A DNA stretch of 64,000 bases from Amycolatopsis roodepoortensis (GTDB lineage: Bacteria; Actinomycetota; Actinomycetes; Mycobacteriales; Pseudonocardiaceae). Position 1 is the stretch's first letter; every line of letters starts with the position of its first letter. The position numbers and the translations under genes are program-made. Where the stretch lies: the NCBI RefSeq assembly GCF_014873915.1, contig NZ_JADBEJ010000005.1, positions 3,596,001-3,660,000 on the forward strand. Direction: 5' to 3'. The notes under the pieces were generated by a model. It was not told where the DNA came from. It saw only the letters and a list, made by a program, of their open reading frames with translations, and did not search any database. This document shows, piece by piece, positions 25,713-33,825 of the stretch.

Positions 25713-25723
25713 GGAGTCTTCCG

Positions 25724-26560
25724 ATGATTCTCGTTCTCGGTTCCACCGGCAAAATCGGCCGCGAGCTCGTCCCCGCGTTGCTGGACAGGGGCGCTCGCGT
25801 GCGTGCCCTGACGCGCGACCCCACCCGCGCGCGGATCGATCCGCGCGCCGAGGTCGCCGCCGGTGATCTCGACGCCTTCGATCCCGCGCTGCTCGACGGT
25901 GTCGACCGCGTGTTCGTGCTGACCTCCGGGCACGGCTCGGATCCGCTCGCCCAGGAGCGGGCCGTGCTCGAGGCCGCCACCGGCGTCTCGCACGTCGTCA
26001 AGCTGTCCACGACGGGCGTCCACTTCGGACAGACCGATCCCATCTCGCTCGTGCACGCCGAGGCCGAACGGGCCGTGCGCGAAGCCGGGCCGGACTGGAC
26101 GATCCTGCGCCCCGGCACGTTCATGGACAACCGGTTCGCGTGGCTGCCCGCCGTGCGCGGCGACGGGGTGGTCCGCGTGACCGAAGGCGACCCGGCGTCC
26201 GCGCTGGTGCACGTCCGCGACATCGCCGAAGTCGCCGCGACCGTGTTGACCACCGATGGGCACGCGGGCAGGACGTACCCGATCACCGGCGGCGAAGCGC
26301 TCACGACGCGGCGGCAGGTCGAGATCCTCGGCGAGGCGCTCGGACGACCGCTGACGTACGTCGAAGAGCCCGAAGCCGCTTCGCGGGCCAGGATGCTCGG
26401 GTACGGCTGGCCCGCTTCGGCGGTCGACGGGATCTTCGAACTCAAACGGCAGTCGGCCGGGAACGAGGAGATCGTGTTCGACACCGTCCGGGAACTGCTC
26501 GGGCGGGCACCGCTGACGTTCGCGGACTGGGCTCGGGAGCACGCCGCCGCCTTCGCCTGA
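25724..26560 (+). CDS. NmrA/atypical SDR family NAD(P)-binding protein
   Basis: A 278-residue Rossmann-fold protein. The N-terminal MILVLGSTGKIGRELVPALL has GxTGxxG for NAD(P). VVKLSTTGV replaces the catalytic Tyr-Lys region of classical SDRs, and WTILRPGTFMDN is typical of NmrA-like quinone reductases and redox sensors. ATG 25724 has AAGGAG 7 nt upstream, directly after the MFS stop, so the two are an operon. Confidence 0.87.
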   Translation: MILVLGSTGKIGRELVPALLDRGARVRALTRDPTRARIDPRAEVAAGDLDAFDPALLDGVDRVFVLTSGHGSDPLAQERAVLEAATGVSHVVKLSTTGVHFGQTDPISLVHAEAERAVREAGPDWTILRPGTFMDNRFAWLPAVRGDGVVRVTEGDPASALVHVRDIAEVAATVLTTDGHAGRTYPITGGEALTTRRQVEILGEALGRPLTYVEEPEAASRARMLGYGWPASAVDGIFELKRQSAGNEEIVFDTVRELLGRAPLTFADWAREHAAAFA

Positions 26561-26570
26561 CCTGCGGAAA

Positions 26571-26595
26571 GGGAGCAAGGGACCTTTGCTACCAC
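26571..26595. repeat. Repeat family B, single arm
   Basis: GGGAGCAAGGGACCTTTG and the following bases match, in inverse, the element at 23267-23291; the same core forms both arms at 57188-57256. It is 10 bp after the NmrA-like stop. Confidence 0.75.
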
Positions 26596-26610
26596 CTGGC
26601 TCCCGCCCGA

Positions 26611-26660
26611 CCGTGAAGGCCTCCTTACCTACCTTCAGGGAGGCAAGGAGGCCTTCACGG
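26611..26660. terminator. Hairpin terminator related to family C
   Basis: Inverted repeat with 16-bp perfect arms (CCGTGAAGGCCTCCTT / AAGGAGGCCTTCACGG) and an 18-nt centre that can pair further. The GTGAAGGCC edge is shared with family C palindromes. Confidence 0.75.
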
Positions 26661-26828
26661 ACTTGAGACCCGAACTTGCGCCGAAAGGGTTAATGGGTTG
26701 GGCGAGCCACCGCGATACGCGATACTCATCAGGCGTTTAATTTCCGCCGGTCCGCTGTCCGGACCACGCGTTGTCCGCCGAGCGGCCCTCTCGTTAACGT
26801 GCCGCGTCGGGGAGACAGGGGGAACCGT

Positions 26829-27476
26829 ATGAACGAACGCCTTCGAGTGCTCGTGGTCGACGACCATCCGCTGTTCCGGTTCGGGGTCTGCACGCTGCTC
26901 GCCAACGAACCGCTGGTCGACGTGGTCGGTGAAGCCGCGAGCGGCGCGCACGCGATCAGCGCGGCGAGCGCGCTCCGGCCCGACGTCGTGGTCATGGACC
27001 TGCATCTGCCCGATATCAGCGGCGCCGAGGCGACCCGGCACATCGTCGCCGAACGGCCGGACGTCGGCGTGCTCATGCTGACGATGGCGGACGAGAGTGA
27101 ATCCGTTTTCTCGGCGATGCGGGCCGGAGCCCGCGGATATCTGCTGAAGGACGCGGAGCCCGACGAAATCATCCGCGCCGTTCATGCCGTCGCGAGGCGC
27201 GAAGCGATCTTCGGGCCGGACATCGCGACGCGCGTGCTCGGCTTCTTCAACCACGCGCAGCCGAGCACGGACACGGTGTTCCCGGAACTCACCGTCCGCG
27301 AACGAGAGGTCCTCTCCCTCATCGCCGGCGGGCACAGCAACACCGCCATCGCCAGCACTCTCTGTCTCAGCCCGAAAACCGTGCGGAACCATATTTCGAA
27401 CGTCTTCAGCAAGCTCCACGTCGCGGATCGCGCCGAAGCGATCGTCCGTGCCCGAGAAGCGGGGTTGGGCCGGTGA
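26829..27476 (+). CDS. NarL/FixJ-type response regulator, orphan
   Basis: A 215-residue two-domain regulator. The receiver has the acidic pair Asp11/Asp12, phospho-acceptor Asp57 (VVVMDLHLP) and Lys in YLLKDAEPD. A LuxR HTH near 155-210 (LTVREREVLSLIAGGHSNTA) binds DNA. ATG 26829 follows AGGGGGA by 6 nt; an upstream in-frame start at 26799 is weaker. No histidine kinase lies beside it. The next gene is another LuxR-type regulator. Confidence 0.9.
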   Translation: MNERLRVLVVDDHPLFRFGVCTLLANEPLVDVVGEAASGAHAISAASALRPDVVVMDLHLPDISGAEATRHIVAERPDVGVLMLTMADESESVFSAMRAGARGYLLKDAEPDEIIRAVHAVARREAIFGPDIATRVLGFFNHAQPSTDTVFPELTVREREVLSLIAGGHSNTAIASTLCLSPKTVRNHISNVFSKLHVADRAEAIVRAREAGLGR

Positions 27477-27544
27477 AAAAGCGACCCCGATAAGGGCGGC
27501 TTTTCGGGCAATTCCGGGACCGGAGTCCCATGCGCTCGGGACAC

Positions 27545-27562
27545 CTCACCCGGCAGGGTGAG
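27545..27562. promoter_or_regulatory. Candidate operator, CTCACCC-GGCA-GGGTGAG
   Basis: A perfect 7-bp inverted repeat with a 4-bp spacer lies about 50 bp upstream of the second LuxR-type gene. It is short and could be chance, but its position suits a regulator-binding site. Confidence 0.35.
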
Positions 27563-27611
27563 TAGCGCGAGGGGTGGGACCCTCGCACCGTTCGAGGGGA
27601 ATGGGAATCAC

Positions 27612-28244
27612 ATGTTCGAACCGAACAGGACACCGGTGGTCGTCCGCGCCACCGATCCGATTTTGCACAACGGCGTCTGCATGACGCTCCGCTCCCGTGA
27701 CGACGTCTGGCTGGTGGACGGGGAGACCGCCGAGCCGACCATGGTGGCCCTCCTGGTCACCGACCGCCTCGACGAGGCCATGACACAACTACTGTCCGCA
27801 CTGCACCACCAAGGGTTCACCCGCATCGTGCTCATCGCGGGTGAAGTCGACGACAACGAGATCCTCAGCGCCATCGAGCACGGCGTCTGCGCGGTCGCCC
27901 GCCGATCCGAGGCGGGCGCCGACGTCCTGGTCCGGCTGATCAAGGCGGCCGCGGCCGGGGAAGGCGCGCTGCCGCCCGACCTGCTCGGCAGGCTGCTGCA
28001 CCGGGTATCGCGGCTGCAACGCCAGGTCTTGCAGCCGCGCGGCCTGCATTTCGGCGGCATGAGCAGCCGGGAGACCGAGGTGCTCAAGCTGGTCGCGTCG
28101 GGGTTCTCGACGCAGGAGATCGCCGACCAGCTCTGCTATTCGCAGCGCACGGTGAAGAGCATCCTGCACGACGTGACCAACCGGTTCCAGCTCCGGAACC
28201 GCTCGCACGCGGTGGCTTACGCACTGCGTGAGGGATTGATCTGA
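27612..28244 (+). CDS. LuxR-type regulator with degenerate receiver-like domain
   Basis: A 210-residue protein. The C-terminal LuxR HTH is clear (SSRETEVLKLVASGFSTQE, then IADQLCYSQRTVKSILHDV). The N-terminal 120 residues look like a receiver fold (PVVVRATDPILHNGVCMTL; VALLVTDRLDEAM) but only one acid remains in the first loop, and the usual Lys after beta-5 is replaced (AVARRSEAG). Phosphorylation is therefore doubtful, and it may respond to a ligand or partner. ATG 27612 has GGGAA upstream. It is 4 bp from the Pvc16-like gene, so they are probably co-transcribed. Confidence 0.75.
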   Translation: MFEPNRTPVVVRATDPILHNGVCMTLRSRDDVWLVDGETAEPTMVALLVTDRLDEAMTQLLSALHHQGFTRIVLIAGEVDDNEILSAIEHGVCAVARRSEAGADVLVRLIKAAAAGEGALPPDLLGRLLHRVSRLQRQVLQPRGLHFGGMSSRETEVLKLVASGFSTQEIADQLCYSQRTVKSILHDVTNRFQLRNRSHAVAYALREGLI

Positions 28245-28248
28245 CGCC

Positions 28249-28662
28249 GTGATCAGCCAGGTCGACGAGGCGTTGTGCCTGCTCATCGCGCCTCATCTGC
28301 CGGAGGGGACGGTGGTCCGGCTGGATCCGCCGAAACCCACCTGGCAGACCGAGACGCGGGTGTCGAGCGTCGACCTGTTCCTCTTCGCCCTGCACGGCGC
28401 CGGCCCGGAAACCGGCGCCGTGCGGGGCCAGTGGTGCGAACTGTCCTATTTGGTCACCGCACAGGCGGACAAGGTCCGGGACGAGCACACCCTGCTCGAC
28501 CGCTCCCTGCGGATCCTGCTGGGGACGGAGTTCCTCATGGTCGGCGACCAGCAGGCGCGGATGTCGCTCGGGCGAACCGATCCGACCGGGCTGTGGGCGG
28601 GCCTCGGCCTGCCCGCCCGTGCGGCGTTCGTCGTCACGGTCACGGCGGAGTACCGAGACTGA
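28249..28662 (+). CDS. Pvc16 N-terminal domain-like protein (DUF4255)
   Basis: A 137-residue protein whose pattern resembles the Pvc16_N/DUF4255 family: MISQVDEALCLLIAPHLPEG, then VSSVDLFLFALHGAG, and LSYLVTAQADKVRDEHTLLDR (family: L-x-YLVTAWA...DEHRLLG). Family members include the tail-terminator-like Pvc16/Afp16 of extracellular contractile injection systems. No sheath, tube, baseplate or AAA gene is nearby, so this is an orphan and need not be part of an injection system. GTG 28249 lies 4 bp after the regulator stop. Assignment is by pattern memory only. Confidence 0.55.
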   Translation: MISQVDEALCLLIAPHLPEGTVVRLDPPKPTWQTETRVSSVDLFLFALHGAGPETGAVRGQWCELSYLVTAQADKVRDEHTLLDRSLRILLGTEFLMVGDQQARMSLGRTDPTGLWAGLGLPARAAFVVTVTAEYRD

Positions 28663-29152
28663 GCACCGAGGACCGCCGCAGGACCACCCCGCCGATGGAC
28701 GACAGCTGCCCGCCGAAGAGCTCGCACCATTCGGCGGCCGTCTCGGGCGGGCCGCAGTCACCGGCCCGTTTCGCCCATCCCGCGCGGACTTCGAGGCGGT
28801 AGCCGAGGATCCCGGTCAGGGTCAGCCCGTTCCGGCTGGCACCGACCCCGCACATGCCCCGGTAGAGCCGGGCGTCCGGCGGCCGGAATTCGGCGCTCTG
28901 CTGGACGAACCGGTGTCCCGCCGCCCCGGTCACGGTCGCGACCGGGGTGTCGATCCCGCTGACGAACAGCCCTTTCGACAACAGATCCAAAGCCTCCGCC
29001 TCCATCCGCTCCACCACACCGGGCGGGCGGCGGCACGCGTACAGCGCGCCGTCGAAGGACAACCCCACGGTGACCGCCACCTTGCCGATTTCGAGGCTCG
29101 CCGCGGCCACCGGACTCACCGGTGGGTGGTACCGGAACGCCGTCGCACGCAC
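28640..29152 (-). CDS. Hypothetical protein
   Basis: A 170-residue soluble protein I do not recognise. It starts GTG (RATAFRYHPPVSPVAAA) after a G-rich stretch. It has a beta-rich middle (KVAVTVGLSFDGALYACRRP) and four Cys residues. Third-position GC is high along its length. Its last 23 bp overlap the end of the convergent Pvc16-like gene. It sits 63 bp upstream of nothing on its own strand except the two-component genes, which lie further right and also run leftwards. Confidence 0.5.
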   Translation of the reverse strand: MRATAFRYHPPVSPVAAASLEIGKVAVTVGLSFDGALYACRRPPGVVERMEAEALDLLSKGLFVSGIDTPVATVTGAAGHRFVQQSAEFRPPDARLYRGMCGVGASRNGLTLTGILGYRLEVRAGWAKRAGDCGPPETAAEWCELFGGQLSSIGGVVLRRSSVLSLGTPP

Positions 29153-29215
29153 CCCCCGACGGTAGGTCGGCCCATTGCCGTGGCACTGCCCGATCGGGAC
29201 GTCCTTGGGGAGGTC

Positions 29216-30499
29216 TTAGCGCGGGACCCGCTCGGCTGGCCAGCGCACCTCGGCCACATCGCCCGGCCGGGGCACCTTCAGGAAGAGGCTGAACACCGCG
29301 GGCTGTTTGCTCGACAGCTCCAGCCTGCCGCCGTCCGCCTCGATGAGCGCGCGGGCGAGCGCGAGCCCGACACCGGTCGACCCGCCGCCGGAGAAACCGC
29401 GTTCGAAGATATGCGGCGCGAGTTCGTCGGGCACTCCCGATCCGGTGTCGGCGACCTCGACGACGACAGTGCCTTCAGTGTCGCCTCGCCGCGCGGCGAG
29501 CGTCACCGTTCCCGCGCCGTGGCGCAGTGCGTTGTCGAGCAGGACGCCGACGACCTCGCGCAACCGGCCCGGCGTCGCCCTCGCCCTCAGCCCGTCGGTG
29601 ACGCGGATCCGCAGATGCCTTCCTTCGGCGCGAAGCAGCTGTCGCCACTCTTCGGAGACTTCGGGAAGCACCTCCTGCAGGTTCACCGGTTCGGCGCCGA
29701 CCTCGCGTGCCGCGCGGGCGGCGGCCAGCAGTTCGTCGAGGGCCTCGGCGAGCCGGTCGGCCTGTTCCTGCGCGGCCTTCGCCTCGTCGACGACGTCCTG
29801 GTCGGAGTGGATGGTGAGCGGTTCGAGCCGCAGCTGCAACGCGGTCAGCCTGCTCCGCAGCTGGTGGGAGACGTCGCCGACGAGCTGACGTTCGCGCTGG
29901 ACGAGCTGCGCGAGCGCCGAACCGGACGCGTCGAGCGCCTCGGCGACCATGTCGAGTTCGCCGACGCCGTAGCGTTTGGGATCCGGCCGGAAATCGCCGC
30001 CGCCGAGTTTGACCGCGCGATCCGCGACGTGTCTCAGCGGTTTCGCGAGCCTTCGCGCGGTCACCGTCGCGACCACCGTGCCGGTGCCCACCGACAGCAC
30101 GACCAGCAGCACCACCAGCAGGGTGACCTGGGTCTGGCGCGTACGCATCGGCCCGGCGGGCACGGCCAGCTCGACCTCGCCGTGCAACGCGATCGGCGCC
30201 TTCTCGGACACCACGTCGGAGCCAGGGTCGGAGCCGTACCGTTTCTCGATCTGTCCCTGGGCGCGGACGGTCAGCAACCCGCCCTGCGGGACACCCACGC
30301 GGACCAGGTCGAGGTTGATCGGCTGGCCGACGGCGATCTCGTTGTCCAGCGTCGCCGCGATCCCGCGTGCCGAAGAGGCGAGGTTCTCCCGGTTGAGGTT
30401 CTCGACCAGCTGCCACGCGGTGATCCCCAGCGGGATGCCCAGCACCGCCGCGGTGACCGCGACGGCGAGCAGGATCGCCAGGAGGATGCGGCGGCGCAT
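29216..30499 (-). CDS. Sensor histidine kinase (OmpR-partner type)
   Basis: A 427-residue membrane kinase. Helices lie at about 5-25 and 125-147 with a 100-residue extracytoplasmic sensor between, followed by a HAMP domain (ARRLAKPLRHVADRA), and His212 in DVSHQLRSRLTAL as the phospho-acceptor. The H-box has Ser where most kinases have Pro (HQLRS versus HELRTP). N-box LLDNALRHG and G-boxes ADTGSGVP and GVGLALARALIEADGG are intact. It starts 1 bp after its response regulator's stop. The signal is unknown; a cell-wall or envelope stress role is a guess. Confidence 0.92.
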   Translation of the reverse strand: MRRRILLAILLAVAVTAAVLGIPLGITAWQLVENLNRENLASSARGIAATLDNEIAVGQPINLDLVRVGVPQGGLLTVRAQGQIEKRYGSDPGSDVVSEKAPIALHGEVELAVPAGPMRTRQTQVTLLVVLLVVLSVGTGTVVATVTARRLAKPLRHVADRAVKLGGGDFRPDPKRYGVGELDMVAEALDASGSALAQLVQRERQLVGDVSHQLRSRLTALQLRLEPLTIHSDQDVVDEAKAAQEQADRLAEALDELLAAARAAREVGAEPVNLQEVLPEVSEEWRQLLRAEGRHLRIRVTDGLRARATPGRLREVVGVLLDNALRHGAGTVTLAARRGDTEGTVVVEVADTGSGVPDELAPHIFERGFSGGGSTGVGLALARALIEADGGRLELSSKQPAVFSLFLKVPRPGDVAEVRWPAERVPR

Positions 30500-30500
30500 G

Positions 30501-31205
30501 CTATTCCGCGTTGAAGCGGAAGCCGACGCCGCGGACCGTGGCGATCCGCCGTTCGCCGTCGCCGTTCCCGCCGGGTTTGCCCGCCCTGCCCGCGGCTTCG
30601 TCGGCCGCGATTGCGAGCTTCCGCCTGAGCCACGACATGTGCATGTCGAGCGTCTTCGAGGTCTTCGATTCGAGGTCGTTCCACACCTCGGCGAGGATCT
30701 CGTCGCGGCTGACCACCTGGCCCGCGCGGCTCATCAGGACGCGGAGCAGCTCGAACTCCTTGTTCGCCAGCTGCACCTCGTGCAGGTCCACGGTGACCAT
30801 CCGGGCGCCGAGGTCCATCCGCACTCCCCCGGCTTCGAGCACGTCGGGCGCCCGGCGGCGGAGCAGCGCGCGGATGCGGGCCAGCAGTTCGGCCAGCCGG
30901 AACGGCTTGGCGACGTAGTCGTCGGCGCCTGCGTCGAGCCCGACCACGAAGTCGACCTCGTCGGTTCGCGCGGTGAGCATCAGCACCGGCACCTCAGTGC
31001 CGCTGGCGCGCAGACGGCGGCACACCTCGAGCCCGTCCATCCCGGGCAGGCCGAGATCGAGGACCAGCAGGTCCACCCGGTCGCTCTCGGTCGCGTCGAG
31101 GGCGGCGGGCCCGTCGCCGACGACCCGCACGTCGTACCCCTCCCGCTGGAGTGCGCGGGAAAGCGGATCGGCGATGGCCGGGTCGTCCTCGGCGAGTAGC
31201 ACCAT
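30501..31205 (-). CDS. OmpR/PhoB-type response regulator
   Basis: A 234-residue regulator partnered with the adjacent kinase. The receiver has Glu6/Asp7/Asp8, phospho-acceptor Asp50 (LVLDLGLPGMDG), and Lys in YVAKPFRLAEL. A winged-helix DNA-binding domain follows (LANKEFELLRVLMSRAGQV; LDMHMSWLRRKL; IATVRGVGFRF). A Gly/Lys-rich insert (GRAGKPGGNGDGE) sits inside the winged helix before the last strand. ATG 31205 is used, though a GTG two codons upstream is possible. Confidence 0.92.
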   Translation of the reverse strand: MVLLAEDDPAIADPLSRALQREGYDVRVVGDGPAALDATESDRVDLLVLDLGLPGMDGLEVCRRLRASGTEVPVLMLTARTDEVDFVVGLDAGADDYVAKPFRLAELLARIRALLRRRAPDVLEAGGVRMDLGARMVTVDLHEVQLANKEFELLRVLMSRAGQVVSRDEILAEVWNDLESKTSKTLDMHMSWLRRKLAIAADEAAGRAGKPGGNGDGERRIATVRGVGFRFNAE

Positions 31206-31253
31206 GCTCACCTGGCCAACTCTACGACTGCCGGGCGTGAAACCATCGTCACC

Positions 31254-32033
31254 GTGCCTGGCTACGAGAATGATCTGGAACTCGCCACCCGGCTGGCCGA
31301 CGCCGCCGACGCCATCACCACCGCCCGGTTCCGCGCGCTCGACCTCGCGGTGGAACGCAAACCCGACCGGACACCGGTCACCGACGCGGACACCGCCGTC
31401 GAGGACGCCATCCGCGCGATCCTCGCCGCGGACCGGCCCGACGACGCGGTGCTCGGCGAGGAACGCGGCGGCACCGCGGCGACCGGCCGCGCCTGGGTGC
31501 TCGACCCGATCGACGGGACCAAGAACTTCCTGCGCGGGGTCCCGGTCTGGGCGACGCTGATCGCGCTGGTCGAAGACGGCACGCCCGTGGTGGGGATGAT
31601 CAGCGCGCCGCTGCTCGGCCGCCGCTGGTGGGCCGCCGACGGCGACGGCGCCTGGATGAGCGACTCCGCCGGGGCACGCCGCATCTCGGTGTCGAAGGTC
31701 GCGTCGCTCGAAGACGCGTATCTGTCCACAACGGACCTGAACTCGTGGGTGGAGTACCACTCCCGCGAGAAGTACCTCGATCTCGTCAACGCCTGCTGGG
31801 AAAGCCGCGCGTTCGGCGATTTCTGGCACCACTGCCTGGTCGCGGAGGGCGCGCTCGACGTCACCGCGGAATGCATCGTGAACCCGTGGGACGTCGCCGC
31901 GGCGCAGGTGCTGATCACCGAAGCCGGTGGCCGGTTCAGCGACCTGAACGGCGAAGCGCGCTACGACAACGGCTCGGCGCTGTCGACGAACGGTCTGCTG
32001 CACGACGAGGTCCTAACGATCCTGAAGCGCTGA
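31254..32033 (+). CDS. hisN: Histidinol-phosphatase, inositol monophosphatase family
   Basis: A Mg-dependent phosphatase of 259 residues. Metal ligands are in GEERG (Glu69/Glu70), DPIDGTKNF (Asp84, Asp87) and NPWDVAA (Asp near 222). Overall length, FLRGVPVWATLIAL and AFGDFWHHCLVAEG match the actinobacterial HisN type that dephosphorylates histidinol phosphate better than the inositol monophosphatases. It is divergent from the two-component operon by about 50 bp. Substrate assignment is from family resemblance. Confidence 0.82.
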   Translation: MPGYENDLELATRLADAADAITTARFRALDLAVERKPDRTPVTDADTAVEDAIRAILAADRPDDAVLGEERGGTAATGRAWVLDPIDGTKNFLRGVPVWATLIALVEDGTPVVGMISAPLLGRRWWAADGDGAWMSDSAGARRISVSKVASLEDAYLSTTDLNSWVEYHSREKYLDLVNACWESRAFGDFWHHCLVAEGALDVTAECIVNPWDVAAAQVLITEAGGRFSDLNGEARYDNGSALSTNGLLHDEVLTILKR

Positions 32034-32035
32034 AC

Positions 32036-32090
32036 GCGCGTGAAGGCCCCCTTCCCTCGGCTGAGCCGAGGGAAGGGGGCCTTCACGCGC
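32036..32090. repeat. Palindromic repeat family C, copy 2 (terminator-like)
   Basis: A perfect palindrome with 26-bp arms and a TGA centre, identical to copies at 11956-12008 and 57017-57071. It lies between the convergent hisN and TNT-immunity genes, 2 bp after the hisN stop. Confidence 0.88.
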
Positions 32091-32099
32091 ATCGGGGTA

Positions 32100-32375
32100 T
32101 CACTGCGCCCCGGGCAGCAGGCCGACGGCCCCGCGCGCGACCTGCGACCAGGCCAGGCGTCCGAAGAGGTAGTGGCAGGCGACCTGCTCGCTGGTGAACC
32201 GCGCCCAGTCGTACCGGTTGCCCTGCTCGCGCCAGAAGACCTCCCAGGCCGGTTCGGCGCCTTCCTCCTCGGTGCGCATGAGGCACCACGCGTTGTCCGC
32301 CTCCGCGCCGACCGACACCACTTCGGGCGGCACACCCAACGCGGCCAGCCACCGCAGGATCGTCCCCGTGTTCAC
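32100..32375 (-). CDS. Probable immunity protein for TNT toxin
   Basis: A 91-residue soluble acidic protein (LRWLAALGVPPEVVSVG; WEVFWREQGNRYDWARFTSE; ACHYLFGRLAWSQV). Small proteins with this pattern follow TNT-domain genes in actinobacteria as I recall, which suggests they neutralise the NAD-glycohydrolase. GTG 32375 overlaps the toxin stop by 4 bp, with GGGGGAGG just upstream. It is shorter than the M. tuberculosis immunity factor IFT and I see no clear homology to it. The role is inferred from context. Confidence 0.6.
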   Translation of the reverse strand: MNTGTILRWLAALGVPPEVVSVGAEADNAWCLMRTEEEGAEPAWEVFWREQGNRYDWARFTSEQVACHYLFGRLAWSQVARGAVGLLPGAQ

Positions 32376-33175
32376 CAAACCTCCCCCGTGACGTCCGCCA
32401 GGAAGCCCAGCGTGACGAGTTCATCGGCGCCCAGCACCGTGCGGAAGCACACCCCGCCGCCGGGCTGGCCGAACCATCCCGCGGTCACCGAGCGCCAGAC
32501 CGGCAGTGCCCGCGCGACACGGTAACGCCGGTACGAGGTGACCTGATCGGGTGGCAGCGAGCGCATCGAAAACAAGGTCGTGTCCTCGGCGAACACCCGG
32601 CCGTGCTGATCCCCGAAGCGGTCGAGGTGGGTGCCCACCTCCAGCATCACCGGCCTCGCCGCAACGGCGTCGTCGGGCCACAGGTAGCCCGTCTCCGTCA
32701 CGAAACGCGCTTTCCAGTCCTCTTCGGACATTCCGCCCCACGGATCGTGGCCCCTGGTCAACTCGGCCGGGGGCGCGACGCCCGGAGCCGTCGGCGAGCG
32801 CCGGAAACCGCTGCTGACGTGGGACAACGCGTCCAGGTCGTCGAGCACGTCCGCCTCGGGATGGTCCTGCGGGCCGGAACCGCCCTCGGGGAGCGGCAAC
32901 TGGCGCGCGGGTTTCCCCATCGCCACCGGCAGATGCCCGATGGGGAACATGTGCACGAGGAACAGCGCGATCACGCTCTCCCGCTCGGTCCGCAAGGCCC
33001 CCATCGGAGGTGGAGCGGCGGGCGGGGGCGGAGGAAACGGCACGCGCAGCGGCGCCACCGCGGGCGGCCACGGCGAAGGCGCGTACGCGGCGCGCACCCC
33101 GTGCGGCGGGGTCGGGGCGTCGTACTCGGCAGGCAGCCGGATCGGGCCCGTTCCGGCCTCGCTCGGATCGGTCAC
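32372..33175 (-). CDS. TNT-domain protein (predicted NAD+ glycohydrolase toxin)
   Basis: A 267-residue protein. Residues about 163-262 match the TNT domain of CpnT: GYLWPDDA, VGTHLDRFGDQHGRVFAED, LPPDQVTSYRRYRV and AGWFGQPGGGVCF. Gln237 in FGQPGGG lies where TNT has its important Gln. The N-terminal part is Pro-rich (about 33-60) with no Sec signal peptide, so export, if any, must use another route. GTG 33175 has GGGGGAG upstream. Toxic NAD+ hydrolysis is family knowledge; activity here is inferred. Confidence 0.75.
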   Translation of the reverse strand: MTDPSEAGTGPIRLPAEYDAPTPPHGVRAAYAPSPWPPAVAPLRVPFPPPPPAAPPPMGALRTERESVIALFLVHMFPIGHLPVAMGKPARQLPLPEGGSGPQDHPEADVLDDLDALSHVSSGFRRSPTAPGVAPPAELTRGHDPWGGMSEEDWKARFVTETGYLWPDDAVAARPVMLEVGTHLDRFGDQHGRVFAEDTTLFSMRSLPPDQVTSYRRYRVARALPVWRSVTAGWFGQPGGGVCFRTVLGADELVTLGFLADVTGEVW

Positions 33176-33243
33176 CGCACTCCCCCAAGGATTCGGACCC
33201 CACCGGTGAACAGGGGAGGCAGCGGACAGGACGCGTCACGACC

Positions 33244-33825
33244 TTAGCGCCGACCGTCGTTCTCGTCGGCGAATACCCGCAAGCGCATCAATGCCCGCGC
33301 GGGCGGACGGCGTTCGACGAGGTCGAATCCCGCCTTCGCGAACGTGCTCACCGTGCCGTGGTACAGATCCGCGCCCGGCCGCTTCTCCGATACCTCGACC
33401 GGGTAACCCTCGACGACGCGCGCCCCACGCCGGGCCGCGAAGTCGACCGCCGCCCGCAGCAAGGCGGTGGAGAGCCCTTGGCGCCGGCTCTTCCGGCCGA
33501 TGTAGAAGCACGTCACCGACCAGACCCCGGCGTGGTCTCCCGCCGACGCCGCGACCGGCGACTTCGCCAGCCGCGGGTTGTCCGGCCTTGGCGAGACGGC
33601 GACCCAGCCGACCGGCTCGTCGTCGGCCAAGGCGAGCAGCCCCAACGGTTTCCCTGCGGCGACTTCGGCGCGGACGTGCGCTTTGCGGCCGTCCTTGCCC
33701 GCCTGTTTGAACGCGGGTCCCGTCAGCCGGAAGAAGGCACACCAGCAGCCACCCTGCACACCTCCGGGCCCGAACAACCGCTCGAACAGCGGCCAGGTCT
33801 CGTCCGTGAGTTCGGCGAACCTCAT
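33244..33825 (-). CDS. GNAT family N-acetyltransferase
   Basis: A 193-residue acetyl-CoA-dependent acyltransferase. GVWSVTCFYIGRKSRRQGLSTALLRAAVDFA contains the R/Q-x-x-G-x-S/G acetyl-CoA pyrophosphate loop (RRQGLS). A Cys/Trp-rich stretch (GGCWCAFFRLTGPAF) near residue 30 is characteristic of one uncharacterised subgroup. ATG 33825 overlaps the HMG-CoA lyase stop in ATGA, so translation is coupled. The substrate is unknown. Confidence 0.82.
   Translation of the reverse strand: MRFAELTDETWPLFERLFGPGGVQGGCWCAFFRLTGPAFKQAGKDGRKAHVRAEVAAGKPLGLLALADDEPVGWVAVSPRPDNPRLAKSPVAASAGDHAGVWSVTCFYIGRKSRRQGLSTALLRAAVDFAARRGARVVEGYPVEVSEKRPGADLYHGTVSTFAKAGFDLVERRPPARALMRLRVFADENDGRR

Noticed and set aside
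24341..25723. Apparent fusion of an MFS frame to the NmrA-like protein
   Set aside because: The upstream part is an out-of-frame shadow of the MFS gene; AAGGAG and ATG 25724 start the real protein.
28249..28662. Evidence for a complete contractile injection system or prophage
   Set aside because: Only one Pvc16-like gene is present; no sheath, tube, baseplate, ATPase, portal or integrase is seen.
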